Both the position numbers and the translations under genes were made by a program. Of a stretch of 62,897 bases of DNA, positions 16,544 to 25,994 are shown piece by piece. The first letter of the stretch is position 1, and every line of letters starts with the position of its first letter. Origin of the DNA: Candidatus Zhuqueibacterota bacterium (GTDB lineage: Bacteria; Zhuqueibacterota; Zhuqueibacteria; Oceanimicrobiales; Oceanimicrobiaceae); NCBI GenBank assembly GCA_029262005.1, contig JAJDAG010000153.1, positions 1 to 62,897 on the forward strand, written 5' to 3'. The notes below the pieces were generated by a model, which worked only from the letters and a program-made list of their open reading frames with translations, did not search any database and had not been told where the DNA came from.

Positions 16544-18118
16544 ATGGACGACGAAATCAAAATAGCACACATCGGCGCCGGCTATTGGGGAAAAAACATC
16601 ATCCGCAACCTGGCTGAAATGGGAAATCTGGAACTCATTTGTGACACCCAGCTCTCCAGCCTTGAGCAGCACAAAAAACAACACCCGGCCATTGCCACAA
16701 CCACTAATTTTGCTGGTGTTCTCGCAAATAAAGCAATTAACGCAGTGACGATTGCGACACCCGCAGCCACACATTTCGCATTAGCGAAAGCCGCACTTCT
16801 ATCCGGCAAAGATGTTTTTGTTGAAAAACCGCTGGCGCTCGAGGTCAGTCAGGGGGAAGAGCTTGCCCAACTGGCAAAATCAGAAAGGCGGATACTGATG
16901 GTCGGCCACATTCTGCGCTACCATCCAATCATCGAGAAGATAAAAGAACTCATTGATCAGGGCACGCTTGGCCGCGTCGGTTACTGCTACTCTAACAGGC
17001 TGAATCTGGGCAAGGTTCGCAAGGAGGAAAATATCCTGTGGAGTTTTGCTCCCCACGACATTTCCGTACTCAACTACCTGATGGGTGGTCCACCGGATGA
17101 AATTTCTGCTTCGGGCGAAGTGATTTTGCAGCCGGGCATTCACGATGTCACACTCACGACCCTCAAATGGAAGGCAGGAGCCTCGGCGCACATCAATGTT
17201 AGCTGGTTGCATCCATTTAAGGAGCATCGGTTCGTTGTGGTTGGTAACAAGGCCATGCTGGTTTTCGACGACACAAAAGAGCATGAAAAGCTGGTTTTGT
17301 ACAACCGCGGTATCGACTTTGTAAAAGGTGAGCCGGTCATACGGGACGAGCAAACGCAAGTCGTTTCGGTTGACTCCAGGGAGCCGTTACGGGCTGAACT
17401 CGATCACTTTATTGAATGTGTGCAAAACAGAAGCACGCCCAAAACCGATGCGAATGAAGCGCTGGATGTTTTGCGTGTTTTAACCCGGGCCCAACGTGCA
17501 CTTGAGGGTGGCGAAAAAACCATCACAGCAAAACCCAGTCAGCCTGAATACTTCGCCCACGAAACAGCCGTCATCGATGCAGGCGCCCAAATAGGCAAAG
17601 GCACTAAAATCTGGCATTTTTCACATGTCATGCCCGGAGCGAAAATCGGTGAAGACTGTAATCTCGGCCAGAATGTGGTTGTCGCGCCCAACGCCATCAT
17701 CGGCAACAACGTCAAGATTCAAAACAACATCTCAGTTTACGAAGGCGTCACCCTTGAGGATGATTGTTTTTGCGGCCCGTCCATGGTGTTCACCAATGTC
17801 AAAAATCCGCGCTCAGCCATTCCGAGAAATACATCTGATGATTATTCAACCACGCTTGTGAAAAAAGGAGCGACATTAGGCGCCAATTGTACCATTGTCT
17901 GCGGAACAACCATTGGCGAAAATGCCTTTGTGGCGGCCGGTGCAGTGGCAGCAAAAGATGTGAAACCTAATGCGTTGATGGCGGGTGTGCCGGCCAAACA
18001 AATCGGCTGGATGTGTGACTGCGGATTCCGCTTGCAAAAAAAGAATGCCCAGCTCGTCTGCCCGGAGTGCGATAGCAGCTACCGGGAAAATCAGGAAGGA
18101 GACCTCACATCTGCCTGA
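16544..18118 (+). CDS. Gfo/Idh/MocA oxidoreductase fused to hexapeptide-repeat acetyltransferase
   Basis: The 524-residue product combines two enzymes. Residues 1-320 are an NAD(P)-dependent Gfo/Idh/MocA domain: [20 protein letters not shown], then FVEKPLALE with the catalytic EKP motif. Residues 340-490 are a left-handed beta-helix transferase ([40 protein letters not shown]) like WlbB/WbpD. The tail is a zinc ribbon (CDCGF...CPEC). WlbA plus WlbB activities would oxidise a UDP-sugar at C3 and later N-acetylate the 3-amino group, as in 2,3-diacetamido uronate synthesis; the aminotransferase for the middle step is not in the window. The stop overlaps the next start by one base. Confidence 0.87.
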   Translation: MDDEIKIAHIGAGYWGKNIIRNLAEMGNLELICDTQLSSLEQHKKQHPAIATTTNFAGVLANKAINAVTIATPAATHFALAKAALLSGKDVFVEKPLALEVSQGEELAQLAKSERRILMVGHILRYHPIIEKIKELIDQGTLGRVGYCYSNRLNLGKVRKEENILWSFAPHDISVLNYLMGGPPDEISASGEVILQPGIHDVTLTTLKWKAGASAHINVSWLHPFKEHRFVVVGNKAMLVFDDTKEHEKLVLYNRGIDFVKGEPVIRDEQTQVVSVDSREPLRAELDHFIECVQNRSTPKTDANEALDVLRVLTRAQRALEGGEKTITAKPSQPEYFAHETAVIDAGAQIGKGTKIWHFSHVMPGAKIGEDCNLGQNVVVAPNAIIGNNVKIQNNISVYEGVTLEDDCFCGPSMVFTNVKNPRSAIPRNTSDDYSTTLVKKGATLGANCTIVCGTTIGENAFVAAGAVAAKDVKPNALMAGVPAKQIGWMCDCGFRLQKKNAQLVCPECDSSYRENQEGDLTSA

Positions 18119-19458
18119 TGCCCGAGAATTCAAAAAAGGTTCTGATAATATCTTACTACTTTCCACCCTCCGGCGGCGCCGGGGTTCAACGAACACTTAA
18201 ATTTGTCAAGTATCTCAGAGACTTTGGCTGGGAACCGATTGTCCTGACAGCTCGCGATGCAGATTACCCGGTGCTGGACGCGTCCTTAGCCGCCGAAATT
18301 CCCGAAGGTGTTTTGATCTACCGTTCCAAAATCATTGAACCGTACAAATTCTACCGGAAAATTACCGGCCGCGGCAGTGATGCGTCAACAGACATGGCCA
18401 CGCTAAGCCTCGACGAAAACACCAAAGCCAAATGGAGTGAGCGCTTGTCGGAATGGGTCCGTTCAATATTTTTTGTGCCGGATGCACGCATTTTTTGGTA
18501 TTTTTTTGCAAAAAGGATGGGAGGAAAAATTCTGCGCGAACATCAAATTCGGGTAATCTACTCATCAGCGCCGCCTTACACAACGCATCTAATCGGCCGG
18601 CATTTGCATAAAGTCTCAGGCTTACCATGGGTCGCAGATTTCAGAGATTCCTGGATCGGCTGGGTTTCCGCACCGAAGTGGCGGCCCTGGTTTTCCAGAA
18701 AAGTCGAACAAAAAATGGAATCCTCTGTACTGCGAGATGCACAAAGGATCTTGACGGTTTCAAACGGTGTTCGCGAAGATCTAATAAGCAGAAATCCGGA
18801 AATGGCTGAAAAACAGTGGCGGCTGCTGCCAAACGGTTTCGATACCGCAGATTTTCAAGGTCTCAAGCCTGCAATAAAAAATGACAAAATTACCATCACT
18901 TATTCAGGCTCAATGTATGGCCCGCGAAACCCGGAATCCCTGCTGCAAGCGCTGGAAAATCTTCAGGCAGACCAGAATGACGTTGTTGAACGGCTGGTTT
19001 TCAGAATCATTGGCCGGGTTGGCGAGCCGATTGAGCGAAGAATCAAAACATCATCTGTGGCAACAATATTCGAGTTTCTCCCCTACATGACGCACGAACA
19101 GAGCCTGACCTATTTGCTCGCCAGCGATGTTCTCCTGCTTATTATTGATGATGCGCCTGCCAGCCGTGGTATTCTCACGGGAAAACTCTTCGAATACATT
19201 GGTGCGGGCAAACCGATCCTGGCCCTGGCTCCGGATGGTGAAGCAGCAGCCTTGGTGCGGAAAAACCAGCTTGGCTGGGTTGCCGGCACCAGGGACAAAA
19301 TCGAAATCGAAGATAAACTCAAAAACCTTGTTCAGGCTTTTGATGATGATTCAATGAACTTTAATCGCAACTCAGAATTGCGTCAACGTTTTGAACGACG
19401 CACTCAGACTGCTGAATTAGCACAAATCTTAGATGGAGTATGCACAAATAAAGCTTAA
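18118..19458 (+). CDS. GT4 glycosyltransferase
   Basis: This 446-residue GT-B protein begins VLIISYYFPPSGGAGVQRTL, the typical GT4 N-terminus, with the donor half recognised by ITYSGSMYGPRNPESLLQAL and the late motif RGILTGKLFEYIGAGKPILA. No membrane segment. It is directly coupled to the oxidoreductase-transferase fusion gene and precedes a UDP-GlcNAc epimerase, so it probably transfers one of the modified UDP-sugars made in this block. Linkage unknown. Confidence 0.85.
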   Translation: MPENSKKVLIISYYFPPSGGAGVQRTLKFVKYLRDFGWEPIVLTARDADYPVLDASLAAEIPEGVLIYRSKIIEPYKFYRKITGRGSDASTDMATLSLDENTKAKWSERLSEWVRSIFFVPDARIFWYFFAKRMGGKILREHQIRVIYSSAPPYTTHLIGRHLHKVSGLPWVADFRDSWIGWVSAPKWRPWFSRKVEQKMESSVLRDAQRILTVSNGVREDLISRNPEMAEKQWRLLPNGFDTADFQGLKPAIKNDKITITYSGSMYGPRNPESLLQALENLQADQNDVVERLVFRIIGRVGEPIERRIKTSSVATIFEFLPYMTHEQSLTYLLASDVLLLIIDDAPASRGILTGKLFEYIGAGKPILALAPDGEAAALVRKNQLGWVAGTRDKIEIEDKLKNLVQAFDDDSMNFNRNSELRQRFERRTQTAELAQILDGVCTNKA

Positions 19459-19505
19459 TACAGCCTGAAGACCGGCATTTACGATTCGCGAAATATAATG
19501 GCACA

Positions 19506-20732
19506 ATGACAAGACTCAAAACCTTTTTAATCGTGGGCGCACGACCCAATTTCATGAAAATCGCGCCACTTTACCGCGAAATGAAACAACACCCGACAGC
19601 ATTCGAACCGGTCTTGGTGCACACAGGTCAGCACTATGACGAAAAAATGTCGCAAGTGTTTTTTGATGAACTGGAATTGCCTAAACCCGACATCTACCTT
19701 GGTGTCGGCTCCGGCAGTCACGCTGTGCAGACAGCCGAGATCATGCGGCGATTCGAAATTGAATTGATGAAGCATCAGCCGGAAATGATTTTGCTGGTGG
19801 GCGACGTTAATTCAACAATTGCTTGTGCGCTAACCGCAGCAAAAAGCAAAATAGACTCGCAGGCAATGCGGACTTTTCGGCGGCGGTATGTAGAGTTCAT
19901 AAAAGAACGAAAAACAGAATCTCCTTTGTCGGCAGCACACCTCAAGCAGTGCCATAGTCCCACAGCGCCCATTATCGCTCACATCGAGGCTGGAGAACGT
20001 AGTTTTGACTTTGGCATGCCTGAAGAAATCAACCGGGTGACAACGGATGTTTTATCCGACATTCTGTTTACTACAAGCGTGGACAGTGACGCAAGCTTGC
20101 TAGCTGAAGGCATTGATCCGCGCAAGACATTTTGCGTCGGCAACATCATGATCGACTCTTTACAGCACTACCTTTCAAAAGCAAATCCGTCTGAAATATT
20201 AGACAACCTGAACCTGAAAAATACAGATTATGGCCTGGTCACACTGCATCGCCCCGGCAATGTGGATGAACCGGCAACGCTCAAGCCTATTCTTTCGGCA
20301 CTCATCCGAATCAGTGAAAGACTGGATATAATTTTCCCAATGCATCCCAGAACGCGCAAGCTGCTGCCTAATTTAGGCAAAGCTTTTAATGAGCAACTGG
20401 CGACAAGTCGAGTGCACTTTATTGAGCCGGTTGGTTATTTCGAGTTTTTGGGTTTGCAAAAATCTGCGCGACTTATATTAACTGATTCAGGCGGAATTCA
20501 GGTAGAGTCCAGCTTTCTTGGCGTGCCCTGCCTGACATTGCGGCCAAATACAGAATGGCAAATTACACTGAGAGAGGGCACCAACCGTTTGGTTGCACCC
20601 GAAGAACAGGCTGTGGTAACAGCCGCATTCCACTCACTCACGAATCGGAATCAGCCCCGGGCGCAAATTGCAAAATGGGATGGCAATACATCAAAACGGA
20701 TTGTGGATCTCTTCATAAAGATCTTTCTTTAG
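19506..20732 (+). CDS. wecB: UDP-N-acetylglucosamine 2-epimerase (non-hydrolysing) with an insertion
   Basis: The protein opens LIVGARPNFMKIAPLYREMK and carries HTGQHYDEKMSQVFFDEL, VGDVNSTIACALTAAK, HIEAGERSFDFGMPEEINRV, and LTDSGGIQVESSFLGVPCLT, all WecB/MnaA family motifs. It interconverts UDP-GlcNAc and UDP-ManNAc, or an analogous diacetamido uronate. It is 408 residues, longer than the usual about 370-380, because about 37 extra residues (from KIDSQAMRTFRRRYVEF to KQCHS, residues about 116-152) sit between TAAK and the catalytic HIEAG segment. Whether this loop is tolerated is unknown. The fusion enzyme upstream suggests the substrate may be a modified UDP-sugar. Confidence 0.85.
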   Translation: MTRLKTFLIVGARPNFMKIAPLYREMKQHPTAFEPVLVHTGQHYDEKMSQVFFDELELPKPDIYLGVGSGSHAVQTAEIMRRFEIELMKHQPEMILLVGDVNSTIACALTAAKSKIDSQAMRTFRRRYVEFIKERKTESPLSAAHLKQCHSPTAPIIAHIEAGERSFDFGMPEEINRVTTDVLSDILFTTSVDSDASLLAEGIDPRKTFCVGNIMIDSLQHYLSKANPSEILDNLNLKNTDYGLVTLHRPGNVDEPATLKPILSALIRISERLDIIFPMHPRTRKLLPNLGKAFNEQLATSRVHFIEPVGYFEFLGLQKSARLILTDSGGIQVESSFLGVPCLTLRPNTEWQITLREGTNRLVAPEEQAVVTAAFHSLTNRNQPRAQIAKWDGNTSKRIVDLFIKIFL

Positions 20733-20735
20733 CTC

Positions 20736-20837
20736 ATGCCTCACAAAAACCAAAGTGATAATCTCCACAGCCAAATTGCTGCTGACATCACTGCTCTTTT
20801 TGATGGATTTTTGCATTGGGAAAAAACCAGATTTTAA
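20736..20837 (+). CDS. very short ORF, 33 aa, doubtful
   Basis: An ATG four bases after the epimerase stop opens a frame reading MPHKNQSDNLHSQIAADITA and ending HWEKTRF. It may be the head of a gene lost in the deletion that also left the truncated acyltransferase fragment next to it. Not recognised, and no clear ribosome site. Confidence 0.2.
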   Translation: MPHKNQSDNLHSQIAADITALFDGFLHWEKTRF

Positions 20838-20849
20838 AGTGGTCGTTCG

Positions 20850-21050
20850 TTGATGATTGAAAACGATGCTACCCTACAAGACAAGAGGCTTGTTGGAGTC
20901 GGGGTTGGCGGTCATGCAAGAATTCTCTTCGATGACACCGAAGATGCTGGCTACGAGATTATTGGAGTTTTCCATCTCAACTTTATAAGTCATGAAGAGT
21001 ACCTTCTCGGTCAGCCGCAACTGATCGAATACCCATATTCGCAGGAATAA
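20850..21050 (+). pseudogene. remnant of PglD-type sugar O-/N-acyltransferase N-terminus
   Basis: The 66-residue frame reads RLVGVGVGGHARILFDDTED, AGYEIIGVFHLNF and YLLGQPQLIEY, which is the N-terminal nucleotide-sugar-binding domain of PglD/NeuD-family acyltransferases (GAGGHARVVxDxLxxxGYEVxGFxD...GxPVxG). The whole left-handed beta-helix domain that should follow is absent and the frame stops. The bases from 21051 to 21396 contain no readable continuation and no other gene, so this is a decayed fragment at the junction between two glycan blocks. Confidence 0.55.
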
Positions 21051-21396
21051 CTTGAATTGTTCATGCGATTAGTTTATCTTTACGTTTTTATTTTACAAAT
21101 TTCAGAAAGGTGCAAGGTTGATTGTTACTGTTCCGTGATGAGTGCAAGCAGAGACGGATTGTTGAAGCCCCCGTGCTTATTCTTTCGCCCCTAAGCATCA
21201 GTTGTCAAAAATCGCCAAATTGGACAGACTGGCCACCGAATGGATTTTGAAATTTATAGACAATTAATGAACCATCGCTGCACAACTGAAGAACTATTAA
21301 ATCTTCCATAGAAAGCAGATCATGTTTCTTATGGAAAACCTTATAACTTCAGTGGATATATTACATTAATTGAAGGTCGTAATTGTAAGAGGCAAT
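21051..21396. other. 346-base gap at a block junction
   Basis: No gene is seen on either strand. The sequence turns AT-rich here, and the following genes stay AT-richer than those before 20.7 kb. A frame into the next gene is open from a TTG at 21370 but an ATG at 21397 with AAGAGG upstream is the better start. Confidence 0.5.
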
Positions 21397-22212
21397 ATGA
21401 ATAAGCTACTTATTGATTTGTATAGAGTATTAAAAAAACTGGTCTTCTATCCAAAGGCATTAAGAGAAGTTTTGAATTTTGAAGGCGACATTAAGGATTA
21501 TGTTATCCGGAGTTACAATCTGGATTGTGGCCTGCCAACCATAGATATTTTGCATCTATGCCCCAACCTTAATGAAGCAATTACACCATTTAGTTTCCTG
21601 GAGGGAGCCTCCACCCCGATTGATATCGCTGTTTTGCGAGCGCTTGCCAGAAACTACAAACATTGTAAATATCTTGAAATAGGCACATGGCGCGGAGAAA
21701 GTGTCGCTAATGTTTCGGAAATCGCAGAAAAGTGTGTTTCGATTAGCCTCTCAGTTGACGAAATGAGAAAGGCTGGGCTATCGACAGATTTCATTAAAGT
21801 ACATCGGTTCTTTTCAAATAGCTCTCCAAATATCAAGCATATCGGTCACAATTCGCACACGTTTGATTATTCACTTTTGGAGGATAAGTTTGATTTAATT
21901 TTCATCGATGGAGATCATACCTACGAAGGCGTAAAAATTGACACCAAGAATGCATTTACCTTAGTTAAAGATAATAAATCAGTAATTGTATGGCACGACT
22001 ACGGCTTATCTTTCGAGAGAGTAAGATGGTCTGTTTTAGCCGGTATCTTGGATGGGTGTCCAGAAGATAAGAGGCAAAATCTATATCACATATCAAACTC
22101 ACTGTGTGCCATATACACTCAAGCAGACTATAAATCTTCTGTGCTAAATTTCCCTCAGCTCCCTAACAAGAGTTTCAATGTTCAGATATCAGCAAAAAGG
22201 TTTGATTTGTGA
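21397..22212 (+). CDS. class I SAM-dependent methyltransferase (Methyltransf_24-like)
   Basis: A 271-residue protein. The SAM-binding site is YLEIGTWRGESVANVSEIAE (about residues 90-110) and the second acidic motif DLIFIDGDHTYEGVKIDTKN, the pattern of Methyltransf_24/cephalosporin-hydroxylase-like enzymes common in O-antigen and capsule clusters. Probable role: methylating a glycan residue. Start at 21397 is chosen for the ribosome site AAGAGG. AT-rich codon use compared with upstream genes suggests a separate origin for this block. Confidence 0.78.
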   Translation: MNKLLIDLYRVLKKLVFYPKALREVLNFEGDIKDYVIRSYNLDCGLPTIDILHLCPNLNEAITPFSFLEGASTPIDIAVLRALARNYKHCKYLEIGTWRGESVANVSEIAEKCVSISLSVDEMRKAGLSTDFIKVHRFFSNSSPNIKHIGHNSHTFDYSLLEDKFDLIFIDGDHTYEGVKIDTKNAFTLVKDNKSVIVWHDYGLSFERVRWSVLAGILDGCPEDKRQNLYHISNSLCAIYTQADYKSSVLNFPQLPNKSFNVQISAKRFDL

Positions 22213-22275
22213 TATACCTTATTCAGTCTGTTTTCGCTATCAGAGAGAAATATTCAATTCGAGGTAAGGAGTTCA

Positions 22276-23349
22276 GTGCCTGGCAAGAAAACTGTTTTAC
22301 TTGTTTATCATAACTATTCAACTTTTGTGAAAGCGGATGATGAGATTCTTGGCAAGTGCTACAATGTTCAGCGCTACCACTTTATAATTGCCAAGTGCTT
22401 TTTTCCCTTTACATGGGCATTTATACGTCAATTGTTTTATTTAATAAAACATGCTGGCGGCATTGATGTGTTCTATTGCTGGTTTTCTGATTATCATGCG
22501 TTGCTGCCAGTGCTCTTTGCAAAGTTGCTTCGGAAGCAATCAGTGGTTATTGTCGGAGGGTACGATTCAGTCTCGATTCCTGAAATCGAATACGGCGTCT
22601 TCCTTCGTAGAAATATCCGGGCTTTGTTCGCCAGACTTTCTTACAAATTGACGAAATATATCTCTGCCGTCGATGCGTCACTCATTGAGGGTGTTAATAC
22701 CTATATTGATAGTGTAGAAAGACCAATTGGATTGACCCGATATGTATCAAATGTGGGGCACAAATGCGTCACAATTCCAACCGGGTATGATGAGAATCGA
22801 TGGCGTAAACCATCAAGTTTGCAAAAAAGCCGGTACGTATTGTCAGTTGCAGTGGTTTCAACTATAAACGAACTAAGGCGTAAAGGGCTCGATTTCCTGT
22901 TAGATGTCGCAGCACAAATGCCTGAAGTCAAATTCACCTTGATTGGCTTGCGCGGCCAAGCTAAAGCTTATTGTACGGAACGGCAATCCCCTAACATTGA
23001 AATACTAGGCTTATTGCCAAATGATGAACTCGTAGATCACTTCGCTCGGGCAAAAGTATTTTGCCAATTTTCTCTTTACGAGGGTCTGCCCAATACATTA
23101 TGTGAGGCCATGCTCAGTGAATGCATCCCGGTAGGCTCCAACATTCCCGGCATTGTTACCGGCATTGGTGAGGCCGGGTTCATCCTCCAAAAACGTGATA
23201 AACAGCAAGCAAAAAAGCTTATCTCAAAAGCCCTGAACAGCGACGACGCATTAGGGGAAAAAGCTAGAAATCATATCATCGATCATTTTTTGACCAGACA
23301 TCGTGAACGTGCGATTTTTTCGCTCATAGACACAAAAATGAGCAGCTAA
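22276..23349 (+). CDS. GT4 glycosyltransferase
   Basis: The 357-residue protein begins at GTG with AAGGAG upstream. GT-B features: IDVFYCWFSDYHALLPVLFA in the N-terminal half, VAVVSTINELRRKGLDFLLD at the start of the donor half and QFSLYEGLPNTLCEAMLSEC as the EX7E-type donor-binding motif. Cytoplasmic. It is two bases from the next gene (HprK-like kinase) and fits a polysaccharide-assembly role; donor and acceptor unknown. Confidence 0.83.
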   Translation: MPGKKTVLLVYHNYSTFVKADDEILGKCYNVQRYHFIIAKCFFPFTWAFIRQLFYLIKHAGGIDVFYCWFSDYHALLPVLFAKLLRKQSVVIVGGYDSVSIPEIEYGVFLRRNIRALFARLSYKLTKYISAVDASLIEGVNTYIDSVERPIGLTRYVSNVGHKCVTIPTGYDENRWRKPSSLQKSRYVLSVAVVSTINELRRKGLDFLLDVAAQMPEVKFTLIGLRGQAKAYCTERQSPNIEILGLLPNDELVDHFARAKVFCQFSLYEGLPNTLCEAMLSECIPVGSNIPGIVTGIGEAGFILQKRDKQQAKKLISKALNSDDALGEKARNHIIDHFLTRHRERAIFSLIDTKMSS

Positions 23350-23351
23350 CA

Positions 23352-24479
23352 ATGACTAAATCAGTCAGATACAGCATTGCCGACAAAACAGTTGAACTAA
23401 ACTTTGCAACCGATATTGAACCGCAAATAACCAAAATTTTGGTCGAAGAAATTGGATTATATCAGACGAGTCAATCAACTGGTGACGCCGAAATTATTGT
23501 CAATGTCTCCAAAGACTTACCGAATGTTGCGATAAAGCAGGTCAACCCATCCATCCATTCCGAAGTAGATGATGGATTTATTGAGCAGTTTAAGAAGTAT
23601 GCGATCGTGATAAGGAAATGCGAAGGGCAACTTGTTTTCGATCTTGCAATAGATCGCTGTAAAAATCCACTTGTAAATTACCTGAGCAAGCTGAATAATC
23701 TGCAGTACAATTCAGTAATTGAAAGAGCAGGTCATATTTTTTTTGAGAACATCCTTACACCTGCGATGTATTTTGATGAAGATAAATTTTTATTGCATGC
23801 TTCAGCGTTCACGAATCAAAACGAGGAAGTTTTTCTTATCGGCGGCACCGGTGGTGTCGGCAAAACTTCGTTGGAACTCGAACTTTGTATCAAGGGGAAC
23901 TATCGTTTCCTCGCAGATGATATGGCCATCATTGACCAAAGTGGCAATGTCTATCCTAATTTGGCCTTTCCAAAAGTATATGGTTACAATCTTCGTAATA
24001 ATCCTGATTTAAAAGACCGCATTTTTCAAAATCGTTCTTTGGCCGACAAGTTTGCCTGGACATTTCGCCAGGCAGTCTTTGGTGATTCGGGCGTCCGCAG
24101 AAAAGTATCGCCGCGCGAAATATTCTCGCGCGTTTCAAATGTTCCCGCAAAATTGCGTCATTACATCATCCTCGTCAAAGAAGCCAGACAAAATATTGAA
24201 CTTACCAACATCACTCCCCAAATAGCTTCGGACATGAGTCACAGTGTACTGCAAACCGAGTTGTGGGCGTTTAATAATCATATTCTGTGGCATGAATATA
24301 ATTGTCAAGTGACGGGAAGCAAGCCCATTCTGTCATTACGAAAAACTCTAAACCGCTGGCAGAATATGACTGAAAAAACGCTAGCAAATATTGAATGCCA
24401 TTTACTCCGCATCCCGCTAAATTTGGACCATGATGAGTTTCTCAGCGTAGTATCATCCATGATTGGTGCTCTTGACTGA
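23352..24479 (+). CDS. HprK-like P-loop kinase of a glycan cluster
   Basis: This 375-residue protein has a degenerate N-terminal half and a C-terminal P-loop domain: LHASAFTNQNEEVFLIGGTG followed by GVGKTSLELEL (Walker A about residues 160-172) and RFLADDMAIIDQSGNVYPN, as in HPr kinase/phosphorylase relatives. No HPr or PTS gene is near. Similar proteins recur in capsule/O-antigen and peptide-modification clusters, where a substrate other than HPr is assumed. It could phosphorylate a sugar, a carrier or a protein; the sequence does not tell. Confidence 0.7.
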   Translation: MTKSVRYSIADKTVELNFATDIEPQITKILVEEIGLYQTSQSTGDAEIIVNVSKDLPNVAIKQVNPSIHSEVDDGFIEQFKKYAIVIRKCEGQLVFDLAIDRCKNPLVNYLSKLNNLQYNSVIERAGHIFFENILTPAMYFDEDKFLLHASAFTNQNEEVFLIGGTGGVGKTSLELELCIKGNYRFLADDMAIIDQSGNVYPNLAFPKVYGYNLRNNPDLKDRIFQNRSLADKFAWTFRQAVFGDSGVRRKVSPREIFSRVSNVPAKLRHYIILVKEARQNIELTNITPQIASDMSHSVLQTELWAFNNHILWHEYNCQVTGSKPILSLRKTLNRWQNMTEKTLANIECHLLRIPLNLDHDEFLSVVSSMIGALD

Positions 24480-24524
24480 CAGAGTTTGTTAATCACTTCA
24501 TTTCTTGAACATGCCGTGAACATG

Positions 24525-25979
24525 CCGCGAAATCAAGTCACATCTGAGTTAAAAAAAGTTAGTAAGAATGCGCTGATTTACAGTTTTGGCAATATCACAT
24601 CTAAGGCGGTCTCATTTCTACTTATTCCCGTATACACACAATTTCTATCAAGTTACGAAGTTGGGGTCATTGTTCTTCTTGAAGTACTGGAGGCCTTATA
24701 CAACAGCGCGGCCCCGCTCGGCATGATGAATTCTCTTTGGCGATATTTTAGCATCGAACAGGAGCGAAATAAAGAGAGACATCTAATCTCCAGTCATTAT
24801 TTTTTTATTATGGGATTTAATGTTGGTTTTTTGTTAATTCTGATGTGTGGAAGTACATGGGTTGCAGAAATTTATCTTTCCGACAATGGCTATTCCTCTC
24901 TGATAAAGTGGTTTTTTCTGGCTATATTTTTGGGATTGAGCCGTGTCTTTATTCTATCGCTGTTTCGAATCTATGAAAAAGCAATTCAGTTTACTGCGCT
25001 GGCAATCGTAGATTTACTGATCCTGGTCACGCTTTCAGTTTGGTTTGTTGTTAAACTCAAATTGGGTATCGAAGGTGTTATTTATGCAAAACTCATCTCG
25101 TCGGCGATTATGTTTGTTGTTACGGCTGTCTATGTGACGTGGCGGTTCGGAATGCGTATCGAAATTGGGATTATGCGAAGGTCAATTAAATACGGCTTTC
25201 CACTCATATTCCACGGCATCGCTCTGTTGATACTCTCGCTGTCTGACAGGGTGCTCATCAAGGAGTTTCTGTCTGTCGAAAAAAGCGGAATTTATGGCAT
25301 CTCGTACAAGTTTGGCATGATTATGAATATGGTATTGGTCACACCTTTTATTCAGGCTTGGCAACCGGTAATGTTTAGGTTAGAAAACAAGTCAAACCAG
25401 AGAGAGATTTATAACCGTGTTGCGCTGCATTTTATTCAAATTGCCACGATTGCGTGGTTGCTGGTTTCAGTTATTGCCAAATATTTGGTTAAAATAGCGT
25501 CGCCGGAAGAATTCCATGCCGGTGTTATCATCATTCCATGGGTCGCGTTTGCCTATTTACTTTACGGGTTGCAAAATATTTTCAAAGCTGGAGCATTGCT
25601 CGGCAATGAAACCGCGAAAATGTCAAGCTATACGAGTTTAAGCGCAGGACTAAACATATTGTTGAATATTATTATGATTCCGGTGTGGGGAATCGGTGGC
25701 GCCGCGCTGGCGACGGTAGTGTCCTATTTGTTTATGATGGCACTGGTCTATAATCTGTCACAAAAATGTTTGCACATAAGCTGGCGTTGGCGCAAGATGC
25801 TGACAATCCTGTTCTTAGGCTGCTTTTTTGTAATAGCCAGTTTGTTTGATTTTAAGAATATTTTTCAGAATCTGCTTAAGGATAGCGCATTGTTAATCCT
25901 GCTGCCCCTTTGTATGACGAGTTCTAAACTCGTTTCTCTACGTGAAATAAGAGAATTCATCACTGAATTTCGCAAGTAA
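24525..25979 (+). CDS. Wzx-type oligosaccharide flippase (MOP superfamily)
   Basis: The protein of about 484 residues has 12-14 hydrophobic segments and a MOP-family N-terminus (VSKNALIYSFGNITSKAVSF, LLIPVYTQFLSSYEVGVIVL). It would flip undecaprenyl-linked glycan across the inner membrane. The frame is open from a TTG at 24486; GTG 24516 and ATG 24525 are both possible and no ribosome site is strong, so the start is uncertain by a few residues. Position after the glycosyltransferases and kinase fits. Confidence 0.85.
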   Translation, partial: PRNQVTSELKKVSKNALIYSFGNITSKAVSFLLIPVYTQFLSSYEVGVIVLLEVLEALYNSAAPLGMMNSLWRYFSIEQERNKERHLISSHYFFIMGFNVGFLLILMCGSTWVAEIYLSDNGYSSLIKWFFLAIFLGLSRVFILSLFRIYEKAIQFTALAIVDLLILVTLSVWFVVKLKLGIEGVIYAKLISSAIMFVVTAVYVTWRFGMRIEIGIMRRSIKYGFPLIFHGIALLILSLSDRVLIKEFLSVEKSGIYGISYKFGMIMNMVLVTPFIQAWQPVMFRLENKSNQREIYNRVALHFIQIATIAWLLVSVIAKYLVKIASPEEFHAGVIIIPWVAFAYLLYGLQNIFKAGALLGNETAKMSSYTSLSAGLNILLNIIMIPVWGIGGAALATVVSYLFMMALVYNLSQKCLHISWRWRKMLTILFLGCFFVIASLFDFKNIFQNLLKDSALLILLPLCMTSSKLVSLREIREFITEFRK

Positions 25980-25994
25980 CCAAACGGACTGAAT

